Assembly: GCF_014837105.1 (NCBI RefSeq)
Contig: NZ_JACSPO010000006.1
Span: forward strand, 45,130 to 109,129
DNA: 64,000 nucleotides
DNA from: Oceanitalea stevensii
GTDB lineage: Bacteria; Actinomycetota; Actinomycetes; Actinomycetales; Actinomycetaceae
Direction of reading: 5' to 3'
Position numbers and translations under genes: made by a program
Notes under the pieces: generated by a model
What the model was told of the DNA's origin: nothing
What the model saw: the letters and a program-made list of their open reading frames with translations, nothing else
The model's database searches: none
Shown here: piece after piece, positions 30,173-39,533 of the stretch
Position numbering within the stretch: the stretch's first letter is position 1
Layout of the letters: every line of letters begins with the position of its first letter

Positions 30173-30293
30173 GGGCAGGGGCGCGGCCCCGGTTCCTCCT
30201 GGGTGGGTGAGAACGTACGCACGAGCATAACGGCGAGGGCCAGCCGAAACTTCCCGATCCCGGCACGGGCTGGACCAGGCGGGCTCGGGACTG

Positions 30294-31052
30294 TCAGGAC
30301 CAGCGGCCCAGACGGTCCGCCAGGAGCGCGGCGGCCACCGGGCCGGCGGTCGAGGTGCGCATGACGTGCGGGCCGAGGCGGACGACGACGGCGCCCCGCT
30401 CGGCGAGGTCCGCCACCTCCCGCTGGCTCAGGCCACCCTCGGGGCCGACGACGAGGAGCACCTCGCCCGCCTCGGGCAGCGCGACGGTGGACAGCGGGAC
30501 GGTCGCCTCCTCGTGGAGGACGACGACGGCGCCCCCACCGTCGACGACGGACGCGACGCGGGCGAGCAGCTGCTTGCCGACGAGGAGCTCCTCGACCTCC
30601 GGCAGGCGGGCGCGGCGGGACTGCTTGGTCGCGGCGAGCGCGACGGACTGCCAGCGCTCGCGCCCCTTGGCGGCCTTCTTCCCGGCCCACACGGACACGC
30701 AGCGCTCGCTCTGCCACGGCAGGACGGCGTCGATCCCCACCTCGGTGGCGGTCTCCACGGCCTGCTCGTCGCGCCCGCCCTTGGCCAGCGCCTGGACGAG
30801 GACGAGCCGCACCGCGGGGGCGGGCTCGCGGGTCACCTCGGTGACGTGGAGGGAGAGCTCCTCCCCCGCGGCGGTGGTGACCTCCCCGCGGGCGCGGGTG
30901 CCCTCGCCGTCGACGACGTCGACGACCTCACCGGTCCGCACGCGTCGCACCGAGACGGCGTGGCGCGCCTCGGGGCCGCGGACGGTGAGGACCGACCCCG
31001 CCGCTGCGGCGGCGAGGTCGGCGGGCGCGCCGAGGAAGACGGGCGCGCTCAT
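30294..31052 (-). CDS. rsmE: 16S rRNA (uracil1498-N3)-methyltransferase RsmE
   Basis: 252 aa. N-terminal PUA-like domain followed by a SPOUT methyltransferase domain with VVGPEGGLSQREV and the knot motif LGPHVMRTSTAGPVAA at the C-terminus. Methylates U1498 of 16S rRNA with SAM. The ATG overlaps the dnaJ stop by one base (TGATG), so it belongs to the hrcA-dnaJ-rsmE heat-shock operon. Confidence 0.96.
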   Translation of the reverse strand: MSAPVFLGAPADLAAAAAGSVLTVRGPEARHAVSVRRVRTGEVVDVVDGEGTRARGEVTTAAGEELSLHVTEVTREPAPAVRLVLVQALAKGGRDEQAVETATEVGIDAVLPWQSERCVSVWAGKKAAKGRERWQSVALAATKQSRRARLPEVEELLVGKQLLARVASVVDGGGAVVVLHEEATVPLSTVALPEAGEVLLVVGPEGGLSQREVADLAERGAVVVRLGPHVMRTSTAGPVAAALLADRLGRWS

Positions 31053-32170
31053 CAGCGGCCGGAGAAGCGGTCCCGCAGGCGGGAGAAGACGCCGCTCGAC
31101 GCGGGGGTGAGGCGGGGCTCGGCCCGCTCCTCCCCGCGGAGCGTGGCGAGCTCGAGGAGGAGCTCGCGCTGACGGTCGTCCAGGGCCGAGGGCACCTCGA
31201 CGTCGACCTGCACCTTGAGGTCGCCGCGGCCGGGGCCGTTGAGGCGGCCCACGCCCAGGCCCTCGAGAGTGATGACTTCCTCGGGCTGGGTGCCGGGGGC
31301 GATGTCGATCTCCTCGGGCCCGTCGAAGGTCTCGAGGTGGAGGACGGTGCCGAGCGCGGCGGCGGTCATCGGGACCTCGACGCGGGCGTAGAGGTCGTCA
31401 CCGCGGCGGGCGAAGACGGGGTGGGGACGGACGCGGAGCTCGACGTAGAGGTCGCCGGCGGGGCCGCCGCCGGGGCCGACCTCACCGCTGCCGGTGAGCT
31501 TGATCCGGTTGCCGGTGTCGACGCCCGCGGGCACCGAGACGGGGATCGTGCGGCGGTTGCGCACGCGTCCCTGGCCGGAGCACTCGGGGCAGGGGTCGGG
31601 GATGGTCGTGCCGTGGCCGCCGCAGGCGGAGCAGGGCGAGGTCGTCATGACGTTGCCGAGGAAGGAGCGCGCCACCCGCTGGACCGAGCCGCGGCCGTGG
31701 CACACGGCGCAGGTCTGCACGCTCGTGCCCGGGCGGGTGCACGTGCCGTTGCAGGTGCCGCACAGGACGGCGGTGTCGACCTGAACCTCCTCCTCGACGC
31801 CGAAGACGGCGTCCCGGAGCTCGACCTCGAGGCGGATGAGGGCGTCCTGGCCGCGCCGGCCGCGCGGCGCGGGGCCACGGCTGGCGCCGCCGGCCGCACC
31901 GAAGAAGGTCTCGAAGATGTCGGAGAAGCCGAAGCCGGCCCCGCCCCCGCCGTTGCCGCCGAGCGCGGACTCCCCGCCGAGGTCGTACATCTGCCGCTTC
32001 TCGGGGTTGGAGAGGACCTCGTAGGCGCGCCCGACCTCCTTGAACTGGTCCTCGGCCTCCGGCCCGGCGACGTCCGGGTGGAGCTTGCGCGCCAGCTTGC
32101 GGTAGGCGCGCTTGATCTCCTCCTGCGTCGCGGTACGCGGCACGCCGAGGATCTCGTAGTAGTCGTTCAC
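31052..32170 (-). CDS. dnaJ: Chaperone protein DnaJ
   Basis: 372 aa. J domain (1-70) with the HPD motif (LHPDVAG), short Gly/Phe region, then a zinc-finger domain with four cysteine motifs: [24 protein letters not shown] and CPECSGQG. The first motif ends in Cys rather than Gly. C-terminal substrate-binding domain. GTG start with AGGAAG at 7 nt. This is the hrcA-linked actinobacterial DnaJ2 type, stimulating DnaK. Expression is expected to follow the CIRCE/HrcA switch at 33283-33309. Confidence 0.97.
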   Translation of the reverse strand: MNDYYEILGVPRTATQEEIKRAYRKLARKLHPDVAGPEAEDQFKEVGRAYEVLSNPEKRQMYDLGGESALGGNGGGGAGFGFSDIFETFFGAAGGASRGPAPRGRRGQDALIRLEVELRDAVFGVEEEVQVDTAVLCGTCNGTCTRPGTSVQTCAVCHGRGSVQRVARSFLGNVMTTSPCSACGGHGTTIPDPCPECSGQGRVRNRRTIPVSVPAGVDTGNRIKLTGSGEVGPGGGPAGDLYVELRVRPHPVFARRGDDLYARVEVPMTAAALGTVLHLETFDGPEEIDIAPGTQPEEVITLEGLGVGRLNGPGRGDLKVQVDVEVPSALDDRQRELLLELATLRGEERAEPRLTPASSGVFSRLRDRFSGR

Positions 32171-32216
32171 CAGGTCACTTCCTGTGGGGGTTCTTCGGGC
32201 GGGTGTCGAGGGCCGG

Positions 32217-33233
32217 TCAGCCGGCGAGGATCCGCGACAGGTAGCGGGCCACGGCCCGCACGGAGGTCATGGCCGAGGGGTAGTCCATGCGCGTGGGGCC
32301 CAGCACACCGAGGCGGGCCACCCCCTCGCCACTCCCCCCACCGTAGGCGGTCGCCACGATCGACGCCTCGGACAGCGACTCGTGCCGGTTCTCCTCACCG
32401 ATGCTCACGGCGACGGCGTCGTCCTCGGCCATCTCCTGGAGGAGCCGCAGGAGCACCACCTGCTCCTCGAGGGCCTCGAGGACGGGGCCGATGGTGCGGG
32501 AGAAGTCGACGTCGGAGCGGGCGAGGTTCGCGGTGCCCGCCATGACGATGCGCTCCTCGGCGTCCATCCGCAGCGTCTCGGTGAGCGCCTCGACGACGCG
32601 CACGACGAGCGGGCGGTGCTCGGGGGCGAAGCGGCCGGAGGTGTGCTCGAGCGCGGAGCCGATGTCGGCGGCGCGGCGCCCGATGCTGCCGGCGTTGATG
32701 CGTGCGCGCAGCTCGGCGACGACCCCGAGGTCGAGCGGGGTGTCGACCTCCAGCGCCCGCTGCTCCACGCGCCCGGCGTCGGTGATGATGACGACGAGCA
32801 GCCGGTGCTCGGACAGCGGGACGAGCTCGACGTGCCGCAGCGCGGAGTTGCGCAGCGAGGGGTACTGGACGACGGCGACCTGGTGGGTGAGCTGGGCGAG
32901 CAGGCGCACGGTGCGCTCGACGACGTCGTCGAGGTCGACGGCGCCCTCGAGGAGGTGCTGGATCGCGCCCCGCTCGGCCGGGGACAGCGGCTTGAAGGTG
33001 GACAGCTGGTCGACGAAGAGGCGGTAGCCCTTGTCGGTGGGCACGCGTCCGGCGGAGGTGTGCGGCTGGTGGATGTACCCGCTCTCCTCGAGGACGGCCA
33101 TGTCGTTGCGGATCGTCGCCGGTGAGACACCGAGCGAGTGGCGCTCGACGAGGGCCTTGGAGCCCACCGGTTCACGCGTGTGGACGTAGTCCTCGACGAT
33201 CGCTCTCAGCACATCGAGTCGGCGGTCAGCCAA
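32217..33233 (-). CDS. hrcA: Heat-inducible repressor HrcA
   Basis: 338 aa. N-terminal winged helix ([25 protein letters not shown] split by the recognition helix VSPATIRND) and central GAF-like domain, full length. The TTG start has AAGGAGG at 7 nt. HrcA represses heat-shock genes by binding CIRCE; a perfect-spacing CIRCE site overlaps its own promoter, so the operon is autoregulated. Confidence 0.97.
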   Translation of the reverse strand: MADRRLDVLRAIVEDYVHTREPVGSKALVERHSLGVSPATIRNDMAVLEESGYIHQPHTSAGRVPTDKGYRLFVDQLSTFKPLSPAERGAIQHLLEGAVDLDDVVERTVRLLAQLTHQVAVVQYPSLRNSALRHVELVPLSEHRLLVVIITDAGRVEQRALEVDTPLDLGVVAELRARINAGSIGRRAADIGSALEHTSGRFAPEHRPLVVRVVEALTETLRMDAEERIVMAGTANLARSDVDFSRTIGPVLEALEEQVVLLRLLQEMAEDDAVAVSIGEENRHESLSEASIVATAYGGGSGEGVARLGVLGPTRMDYPSAMTSVRAVARYLSRILAG

Positions 33234-33282
33234 CGGGTTCCCTCCTTACGGCGCTCGGGGCCGGGTCGGCGTGGGCCGGCGG

Positions 33283-33309
33283 TCAGCACTCACCGGTCCG
33301 GAGTGCTAA
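33283..33309. promoter_or_regulatory. CIRCE operator (HrcA binding site)
   Basis: TCAGCACTC, nine bases, GAGTGCTAA. This matches the consensus TTAGCACTC-N9-GAGTGCTAA at 17 of 18 arm positions. It lies 50-76 bp upstream of the hrcA start, just downstream of the -10 element. Confidence 0.95.
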
Positions 33310-33337
33310 TTCTACGCGCCACGCCCCCGGGTGTCTC
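33309..33337 (-). promoter_or_regulatory. Promoter of the hrcA-dnaJ operon
   Basis: On the minus strand GAGACA (33332-33337) and TAGAAT (33309-33314) are spaced by 17 bp. The -10 touches the CIRCE element, as expected for HrcA repression. Confidence 0.55.
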
Positions 33338-33371
33338 GTGACCTCCCCCACCGCGCGCCTACCCTGCGGGG

Positions 33372-34271
33372 GTGAAGGATCGCTACGGCTCGGACGTCCT
33401 GTCCTCCGACCCCCACCGCACCGGCTCCTACGCCCACCGTCCCACGGTCCGCGACGAGCCCGCCGAGCTCGGCCTCGTCGTCGAGGACGTCGAGACCGGC
33501 TGGGTCGGCGCGGTGACGGCCGTGGAGAAGTCCGGCGGGATGCACGTCGTCGTCCTCGAGGACCGAGGCGGACGCACCCGCACCTTCCCGCTCGGCTCGG
33601 GCTTCTGGGTGGACGGCAAGCCGGTGCACCTCGTGCCGCCCGCGCGCAGGGCAGCACCCCGCGGCCCGGTGACGGCCGGGGGCCGGCGGCTCACGGCGTC
33701 GGGCTCGATCGCCGTCGACACGAGCCGCGCGCGGGTGGCCCGCGCCTCGCGGATCTGGGTCGAGGGACGGCACGACGCCGAGCTCGTCGAGCGGGTGTGG
33801 GGCGACGACCTGCGGGTGGAGGGCGTCGTCGTCCAGCTGCTCGAGGGCGTGGACAACCTCGCCGAGGTGCTCGCCGACTTCGCGCCCGGGCCCACCCGCC
33901 GGGCCGGCGTGCTCGTCGACCACCTCGTCCAGGGGTCCAAGGAGACGCGGCTCGTCCAGGAGGCGCTGCGCACGCTCGGGCGCTCGGCACGGCACGTCAA
34001 GGTGCTCGGCCACCCCTACGTCGACGTGTGGCAGGCCGTGCGGCCCGAGCGGGTGGGGATCAAGGCGTGGCCGGACGTGCCCCGCGGCACCGACATCAAG
34101 GTGGGCACGCTCGCCGCGCTCGGCTGGCCGCACGCCGACCAGGCCGACGTCGCCCGCGGCTGGAAGCGCATCCTCGGCACCGTCCGCAGCTACAAGGACC
34201 TCTCCCCCGCCCTGCTCGGGCGGATGGAGGAGCTCATCGACTTCGTCACCGAGGTGCCGGAACAGGCATGA
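33372..34271 (+). CDS. DUF3097 domain protein
   Basis: 299 aa, actinobacterial family of unknown function. N-terminal beta-rich region (LGLVVEDVETGWVGAVTAVE), then a Toprim-like segment (WVEGRHDAELVERVWGDDLR, LVDHLVQGSKETR). GTG start. The gene is divergent from hrcA, its normal neighbour in this order. Stop overlaps the helicase ATG by four bases, so the two are co-expressed here. Toprim-like folds are found in nucleases and primases; activity has not been assigned. Confidence 0.9.
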   Translation: MKDRYGSDVLSSDPHRTGSYAHRPTVRDEPAELGLVVEDVETGWVGAVTAVEKSGGMHVVVLEDRGGRTRTFPLGSGFWVDGKPVHLVPPARRAAPRGPVTAGGRRLTASGSIAVDTSRARVARASRIWVEGRHDAELVERVWGDDLRVEGVVVQLLEGVDNLAEVLADFAPGPTRRAGVLVDHLVQGSKETRLVQEALRTLGRSARHVKVLGHPYVDVWQAVRPERVGIKAWPDVPRGTDIKVGTLAALGWPHADQADVARGWKRILGTVRSYKDLSPALLGRMEELIDFVTEVPEQA

Positions 34272-36574
34272 CGACGACGGCGGTCCGGCCCGGCGCCGAC
34301 GCCCGGCAGCTCCTCGCGGACCGCGCGGCCCTCGCCGACGCCGCGGCCGCCGTCCTGCGCGAGGAGGCCGCGCTGCGCGAGCGTGTCGTCGCCGTCGTCG
34401 ACGACTACCGCGACGAGCGGGTGCTCACCGAGCTCGGCGGGATCGAGGTCGGCCGGCTGCGGGAGACCACCGAGCGCAACCTGCGGCTCCAGGCGCTGGA
34501 GGACGCCGGCGTGCGGACGGTGCGCGACGTCCTGGACGCCGGGCCGCAGTGGCTGGAGGCCCTGCCCGGGGTGGGCCCACACACCGCGCGGGCAGCGGCC
34601 GCGGCGGCGGAGCGGCTGGCGCAGACCCTGCGGGCGGGCGTGCCGGTGCGCATCGAGCCGCGCGGCGGCGGCCCGCTCGGCCTGGGCCTCGCCTCGCTCC
34701 TCTACCGGCTGCACCGGCTGTCCGGGCCGCTCGAGGAGCACCGGGACGAGCTGGCCGACTTCGCCTCGACGGTGTCCGTGCAGGTGCGGCAGGCGGCGCC
34801 CGCGCGCAGCCGGGTCGGCCTGTTCCTGCGCACGCCGCGCACCCGGGCCCGGGCCCTCGCGGCGGTCGAGGCGCTGGCGCGGTGGGAGCCGTGGCTCGCC
34901 GCCACCGGTCTGCCCGGCACGGTCCGCGAGCTCGGTGCGCTGCTCGCCGAGCCCGGGCCGCTCACCGTGTGGGAGGACCTCGAGCAGCACACGCCCCGCT
35001 ACTACGCGCTCCTCGACGAGGTCGTGCCCGGCCTGGGCGGGGCCGCCGCGCAGGGCACGCTGCCCGCCGAGCTCGTCGAGCGGATCAGCGCCTTCCCGCT
35101 CGACGAGTCGCTGCTGCGGGCGCGGCTGCGCGGCTACCAGGTCTTCGGGGCGAAGTTCGCGCTCAACCAGGGGCGCGCGCTCCTCGGCGACGAGATGGGC
35201 CTGGGCAAGACCGTCCAGGCGATCGCCGTCATGGCGCACCTGGCGGCGACGGGCGAGGACCGGGCGCTCGTCGTCTGCCCGGCGAGCGTCGTCGTCAACT
35301 GGTGCCGGGAGGTGGCGCTCCACAGCGAGCTGCGCGTCCACCGCGTCCACGGCCCCGGCCGCGAGGAGGCGCTGGCCGCGTGGCAGCGCGAGGGCGGCGT
35401 CGCCGTCACGACCTTCGCCACCCTCCCGGCCATCCCCCTCCCGCCGCCCACCCCCTCCCCGCCGACGTCTGAGTTGTCACCCCTCACGCCCCTCCCCCTC
35501 GCGCCGAGCGCTGAGTTGTTACCGCCGGCACCTGCCCTCCTCGTCGTCGACGAGGCCCACTACGTGAAGAACCCCCGGGCGCAGCGCAGCCGGCAGGTCG
35601 CGGCGTGGGCCGAGCGCACCCCGCGGGCGCTCCTCCTCACCGGCACCGCGCTGCTCAACCGGGTCGAGGAGCTCCGCTCGCTCGCCGGCATGCTGCAGCC
35701 GGAGCTCCTCGCCTCCCTCCCCCCGCACCTCGGGCTCGCCGGCGCCGACGCCTTCCGGCGCCACCTCGCGCCCGTCTACCTGCGCCGTACCCTCGACGAC
35801 GTCCTCGTCGAGCTGCCGCCCCGGGTGGTGACGGACGAGTGGGAGACCATGACGCCGACGGCGGAGCGGCGCTACCGGGACGCCGTCGCCTCCGGGAACC
35901 TCATGGCGATGCGGCGGGCCGACCTCACCGTGCCCGACCCGGCCGACTCCGCCAAGCTCGAGCGGCTGCTCGAGATCGTCGAGGAGGCCCGTGACGGCGG
36001 GCAGCGCGTCGTCGTCTTCTCCTTCTTCCTCGACGTCGTGGCACGGGTGGCCGAGCAGGTGGAACGGCTGGACGGGGTGCGTGCCTTCGGGCCGATCACG
36101 GGCTCGGTGCCCGCGACCGAGCGGCAGGAGATCGTCGACGCCTTCACGGCCGGCCCGGCGGGCGCGGTCCTCGTGAGCCAGATCGGCGCGGGTGGGGTGG
36201 GGCTCAACGTCCAGGCGGCGAGCGTCGTCGTCATCACCGAGCCCCAGCTGGTGCCGGCCGTGGAGGACCAGGCGGTCGGACGGGTGCACCGGATGGGCCA
36301 GCAGCGCCCGGTGCAGGTCCATCGCCTCCTCACCGAGGACAGCGTCGACGAGCGCATCGAGGAGCTGCTCGCGGGCAAGCGGCAGGTCTTCGACGCCTTC
36401 GCCGGGGAGTCGAGCCTCGCGCAGGAGGCACTCGGCGCCGTCGACGTCACCGAGGCCGAGCTCGCCACGCAGGTCGTCGCGGCCGAGCAGGCGCGGCTCG
36501 GCTACGGCCCGGTGTGGGACGAGCTCTCGGCGACCGAGCCGGGTGCGCCGGAGGGCCGGTCGCGCGACGCATGA
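34268..36574 (+). CDS. SNF2-family helicase with N-terminal HhH and a palindromic-repeat insertion
   Basis: 768 aa. N-terminal coiled region, helix-hairpin-helix (WLEALPGVGPHTARAAA, about 96-112), then a SNF2 ATPase: motif I GDEMGLGKT (about 305-313), motif II DEAH (about 429), motif III LLTGTA, and motif VI VGRVHRMGQQRPVQV. Between motifs Ia and II, residues about 390-425 form a Pro/Leu/Ser-rich insert (SPPTSELSP, APSAELLPP). Its second unit is encoded by 20 bases identical to the intergenic repeat at 39.5 kb. The reading frame stays open. DNA translocase, probably for repair or remodelling. The ATG overlaps the DUF3097 stop. Confidence 0.92.
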   Translation: MTTTAVRPGADARQLLADRAALADAAAAVLREEAALRERVVAVVDDYRDERVLTELGGIEVGRLRETTERNLRLQALEDAGVRTVRDVLDAGPQWLEALPGVGPHTARAAAAAAERLAQTLRAGVPVRIEPRGGGPLGLGLASLLYRLHRLSGPLEEHRDELADFASTVSVQVRQAAPARSRVGLFLRTPRTRARALAAVEALARWEPWLAATGLPGTVRELGALLAEPGPLTVWEDLEQHTPRYYALLDEVVPGLGGAAAQGTLPAELVERISAFPLDESLLRARLRGYQVFGAKFALNQGRALLGDEMGLGKTVQAIAVMAHLAATGEDRALVVCPASVVVNWCREVALHSELRVHRVHGPGREEALAAWQREGGVAVTTFATLPAIPLPPPTPSPPTSELSPLTPLPLAPSAELLPPAPALLVVDEAHYVKNPRAQRSRQVAAWAERTPRALLLTGTALLNRVEELRSLAGMLQPELLASLPPHLGLAGADAFRRHLAPVYLRRTLDDVLVELPPRVVTDEWETMTPTAERRYRDAVASGNLMAMRRADLTVPDPADSAKLERLLEIVEEARDGGQRVVVFSFFLDVVARVAEQVERLDGVRAFGPITGSVPATERQEIVDAFTAGPAGAVLVSQIGAGGVGLNVQAASVVVITEPQLVPAVEDQAVGRVHRMGQQRPVQVHRLLTEDSVDERIEELLAGKRQVFDAFAGESSLAQEALGAVDVTEAELATQVVAAEQARLGYGPVWDELSATEPGAPEGRSRDA
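35461..35520 (+). repeat. Intragenic copies of the CGCCGAGCGCTGAGTTG repeat
   Basis: Positions 35501-35520 are exactly GCGCCGAGCGCTGAGTTGTT, the unit of the array at 39534-39738. Positions 35461-35477 (GCCGACGTCTGAGTTGT) look like a diverged second copy. Both read in frame as (P)(S/T)(A/S)EL. Confidence 0.75.
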
Positions 36575-36590
36575 CGGCCCGCCGGCCGCG

Positions 36591-37115
36591 CTAGCCCTCC
36601 TCGAGACGCGAGACCAGCTCCTCCAGGCCCTCCGCCGTCGCCCCGACGTCGGCGACCGAGAACCCGACGAGCGCGTCGGCCTCCGCCCGGGTGAGCACGC
36701 CGCCATCGCCCTGGTCGACGTCCTCGGGCAGCGTCCAACGGACCTCGTCGACGTTGTCGATCGTCGCGAGGAGGAGGGTGGCCCGGTCGGTCATGAGGTC
36801 GTCAGCGACGTCGGCCGTGACGCCGTCCGCGACGGCGGAGAAGCTGAGCACCAGCCCGTAGGGCCGCTGGTCGGTCCGCAGCTCGAGCGTCGACTCACCC
36901 ACGGCGTGCGGACTCGTCGCGCCGACGAGGGCGACCACCCGGCTGTTGTCACCGAGGTGGGGCGTGCGGTGCTCCTCCAGCGAGGCGACGTCGACGGCCT
37001 CGGAGAGCGCCGAGTCCATCGTCACGTCGGCGCGTTCCTCCGTGCCGTCGCCGGCACATCCGGCGAGCACGAGCAACGCACCGCTGACCGCCACCACACG
37101 ACCGGGACTCCTCAT
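36591..37115 (-). CDS. DUF4825-like lipoprotein
   Basis: 174 aa. The signal peptide ends in the lipobox LVLAGC (Cys20). The mature part resembles DUF4825: HLGDNSRVVALVGA and ELRTDQRPYGLVLSF. This family, better known in Firmicutes, has no assigned function. It converges on the helicase gene with a 16-bp gap and is divergent from the DHFR-like gene. Confidence 0.8.
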   Translation of the reverse strand: MRSPGRVVAVSGALLVLAGCAGDGTEERADVTMDSALSEAVDVASLEEHRTPHLGDNSRVVALVGATSPHAVGESTLELRTDQRPYGLVLSFSAVADGVTADVADDLMTDRATLLLATIDNVDEVRWTLPEDVDQGDGGVLTRAEADALVGFSVADVGATAEGLEELVSRLEEG

Positions 37116-37190
37116 GGGCCGAGCATCCCAGATGAGTTCCGGACCCGGGGCGGGTCCACACGCGTACGACCCGAGGAAAGGAACACCGCC

Positions 37191-37796
37191 ATGTCAGAGC
37201 TTCTCGTCGACTTCATCACCTCCCTCGACGGCTACGCCTCGGGCGAGGGGTGGCCCGGGTTCTGGGGTCTCGAGGGCCCGGAGTACCTCGCCTGGCTCGG
37301 GGAGCAGCCCGAGGTCACCTACCTCATGGGAGCGAACACCTACCGGCTGATGTCGGGCTTCGCCGCGGGCGAGGTCCCTGGTGGCCAGGACGGGCTCAGG
37401 GCCGAGGAGGAGGAGTCGGTCGACGAGCTCACCCAGGCGCCCAAGGTGGTGTTCTCCTCCTCCCTCGAGGAGCCGCTGACGTGGGAGAACTCGACGCTCG
37501 TCCGCGACGACGCCGTCGAGACGGTCCGCGCCATGAAGGCCGGTGGCTCGGGACTCCTCAGCACGATCGGCAGCATCAGCCTGTGCCGGTCCCTGCTGAC
37601 GGCCGGGCTCGTCGACCGCTTCCGGGTCGTCATGTTCCCGGTGATCACCGGCGCCACGGGAGACGAACGCATCTACGACGGCTACCCGGACGTCGCCCTC
37701 GAGATGACCGAGCACCGGACCTTCGACGGCCGGATCCAGCTGGTCGAGTACCGGCCCCGGGTGCTCGAGCACCCGCCGCTCGCCACCGCTCGGTGA
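37191..37796 (+). CDS. Dihydrofolate reductase-like (RibD C-terminal) protein 1
   Basis: 201 aa. Starts with the family pattern LLVDFITSLDGYASG, then YLMGANTYRLM and a C-terminal VEYRP strand. NADPH-binding loops are less conserved than in true DHFR. Members are often called bifunctional deaminase-reductase domain proteins; the substrate is unknown. AAAGGAA precedes the ATG. The gene is followed after 13 bases by an ECF sigma gene and a second DHFR-like gene. Confidence 0.88.
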   Translation: MSELLVDFITSLDGYASGEGWPGFWGLEGPEYLAWLGEQPEVTYLMGANTYRLMSGFAAGEVPGGQDGLRAEEEESVDELTQAPKVVFSSSLEEPLTWENSTLVRDDAVETVRAMKAGGSGLLSTIGSISLCRSLLTAGLVDRFRVVMFPVITGATGDERIYDGYPDVALEMTEHRTFDGRIQLVEYRPRVLEHPPLATAR

Positions 37797-37809
37797 CCGT
37801 GCGCATGCG

Positions 37810-38826
37810 ATGGACGAGTCCGCTCTGCTGCAGCGCGCCCGCGCCGGGGATGCCATGGCGTTCGAGGAGCTCGTCGCGCCGCACCGCGCCGCGCTCCATG
37901 CCCACTGCTACCGGATGCTCGCCTCCGCCCACGACGCCGACGACGCGCTGCAGGAGGCGCTGATCGGGGCCTGGCGTGGGATGGGTGGCTTCGAGGGGCG
38001 GTCGTCCCTGCGCGGCTGGCTGTACCGCATCGCGACGAACGCCGCCCTGCGGGTCGGCGCCAGGCGGCCCGCACGGCAGCTCTCGCTCGACGTCGGGCCC
38101 GCGTGCACCGACCCCTACGCCCTCGGTGACCCGCTCGAGGGCCCGGTGTGGGTCGAGCCCTACACCGGCGGCCGGGTGGACGCCCTGAGCGCCGATCCCG
38201 CGACGGCGTACGAGGCGCGTGAGACGGTCGAGCTCGCCTTCGTCGCCGCGCTCCAGCACCTCCCCGCGTCCCAGCGCGCCGTCCTGCTCCTGCGGGAGGT
38301 CGTCACCTTCTCGGCGAGCGAGGCCGCCGAGACCCTCGGCCTCAGCGTCGCGGCCGTCAACAGCCAGCTGCAGCGCGCTCGCGCGACGCTCGCCCGCCGG
38401 CTGCCGGACCGGAGCCAGCAGGCGGTGCGCGCGGAGCTCGGCACCGAGGCCGAGCGGCGCCTGGTCGCCGACCTCGTCGCGGCCTGGGAGGCGCAGGACG
38501 TCGGGGCCTTCGTCGCGCTCCTCGCCGAGGACGTGCGGCTGTCCATGCCGCCGCTGCCCGCCTGGTTCGACGGCGCCGCGTCCGTCCGGGCCTTCGTGAC
38601 GCGGATGCTGCAGACCCCGTGGCGGCTGCGGGTCACCTCGGCCAACGCCCAGCCCGCGCTGGTCTGCTGGCAGGGCTCCGCCGACGGTGCAACCTACGCC
38701 CCGGGCGCGTTGACCGTCCTCACCCTCGACGGCGCGCGCATCAGCGCGCTCACCTGCTTCCTCCCCCCACTCGCCGAGGACGTGCTCGCGCGGACCGATG
38801 AGTTCGGCACGGTCGGCGGCTCATGA
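37810..38826 (+). CDS. ECF sigma factor with SnoaL-like C-terminal domain (SigG/SigJ type)
   Basis: 338 aa. Region 2 (HCYRMLASAHDADDALQEAL, about 37-56) and region 4 (LPASQRAVLLLREVVTFSASEAAETLGLSVAAVNSQLQRAR) flank a linker with PVWVEPYTGG, recalling the WLEPYPD motif of this group. Residues about 215-330 form a SnoaL/NTF2-like domain, which in this class replaces an anti-sigma factor as the activity switch. No anti-sigma gene is adjacent. Sandwiched between two DHFR-like genes, which are likely targets or co-regulated partners. Confidence 0.92.
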   Translation: MDESALLQRARAGDAMAFEELVAPHRAALHAHCYRMLASAHDADDALQEALIGAWRGMGGFEGRSSLRGWLYRIATNAALRVGARRPARQLSLDVGPACTDPYALGDPLEGPVWVEPYTGGRVDALSADPATAYEARETVELAFVAALQHLPASQRAVLLLREVVTFSASEAAETLGLSVAAVNSQLQRARATLARRLPDRSQQAVRAELGTEAERRLVADLVAAWEAQDVGAFVALLAEDVRLSMPPLPAWFDGAASVRAFVTRMLQTPWRLRVTSANAQPALVCWQGSADGATYAPGALTVLTLDGARISALTCFLPPLAEDVLARTDEFGTVGGS

Positions 38827-38875
38827 CGGATGAGGGTGCGAGCTCCGCGCCCCAGCACACCGAGAGGAGCCGACC

Positions 38876-39508
38876 ATGCGCAAGCTCGTCGTCACCATCC
38901 TGATCTCCCTGGACGGGTACGCCGCCGGCCCCGGCGGGGACTTCATGGCGATGCCCCTGGACGAGTCGTTCAGCGCCTACAACCTCGAGCGGCTGCGCGC
39001 CGCCGACACCCTGCTGCTCGGCCGGACGACCTTCCTGGGGTTCCGCTCCTACTGGCCCCCGGTCGCCGCCGACCCCGAGCAGCCCGCCGTCGAGCGCGAG
39101 ATCTCCCGCCGGAACACCGCCGCGCACAAGGTCGTGGTGTCCGACTCGCTCTCCGCCGAGGACCTCTCCGGCTGGGGTGAGTCGGAGCTGGTCCGGCGTG
39201 CAGCCGCCCACGATGCCGTGCGCAGGCTCAAGGCGCAGGACGGCGCGGACATCCTCGTCTTCGGCAGCATCCCGGTCTGGAACGACCTGCTGGCCGCGGG
39301 CCTGGTGGACGAGCTGCACGTCATGGTCGGCAACGGTGTCCTCGGCGACGGCGTGCCGGCCTTCACCGCGGGCCTCCCCGTCGGGCTGCGGCTGCGGGAG
39401 ACCCACCGGCTCGCCGGTTCGGACCACGTGCTGCTCGTCTACGCCACCGGCGACCGCGGCCCGCGCGCACCGACGGACCCGACCGACGCCCCCTCCGACG
39501 CCACCTGA
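38876..39508 (+). CDS. Dihydrofolate reductase-like (RibD C-terminal) protein 2
   Basis: 210 aa. Begins VVTILISLDGYAAGPGGDF, with LLGRTTFLGF and DILVFGSIPVWNDLLAAGLVDELHV as core motifs, so closer to the standard family than the first copy. The C-terminal tail is Pro/Thr-rich. GAGAGGAG precedes the ATG. Lies 49 bp after the sigma factor stop on the same strand, so probably one operon of three genes. Confidence 0.9.
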   Translation: MRKLVVTILISLDGYAAGPGGDFMAMPLDESFSAYNLERLRAADTLLLGRTTFLGFRSYWPPVAADPEQPAVEREISRRNTAAHKVVVSDSLSAEDLSGWGESELVRRAAAHDAVRRLKAQDGADILVFGSIPVWNDLLAAGLVDELHVMVGNGVLGDGVPAFTAGLPVGLRLRETHRLAGSDHVLLVYATGDRGPRAPTDPTDAPSDAT

Positions 39509-39533
39509 CTTCCACCGTCCCGGGCCCCCGTAT

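Noticed and set aside
35461..35520. Frameshift or pseudogene in the SNF2 helicase
   Set aside because: The frame is continuous through the insert and all helicase motifs before and after it are intact.
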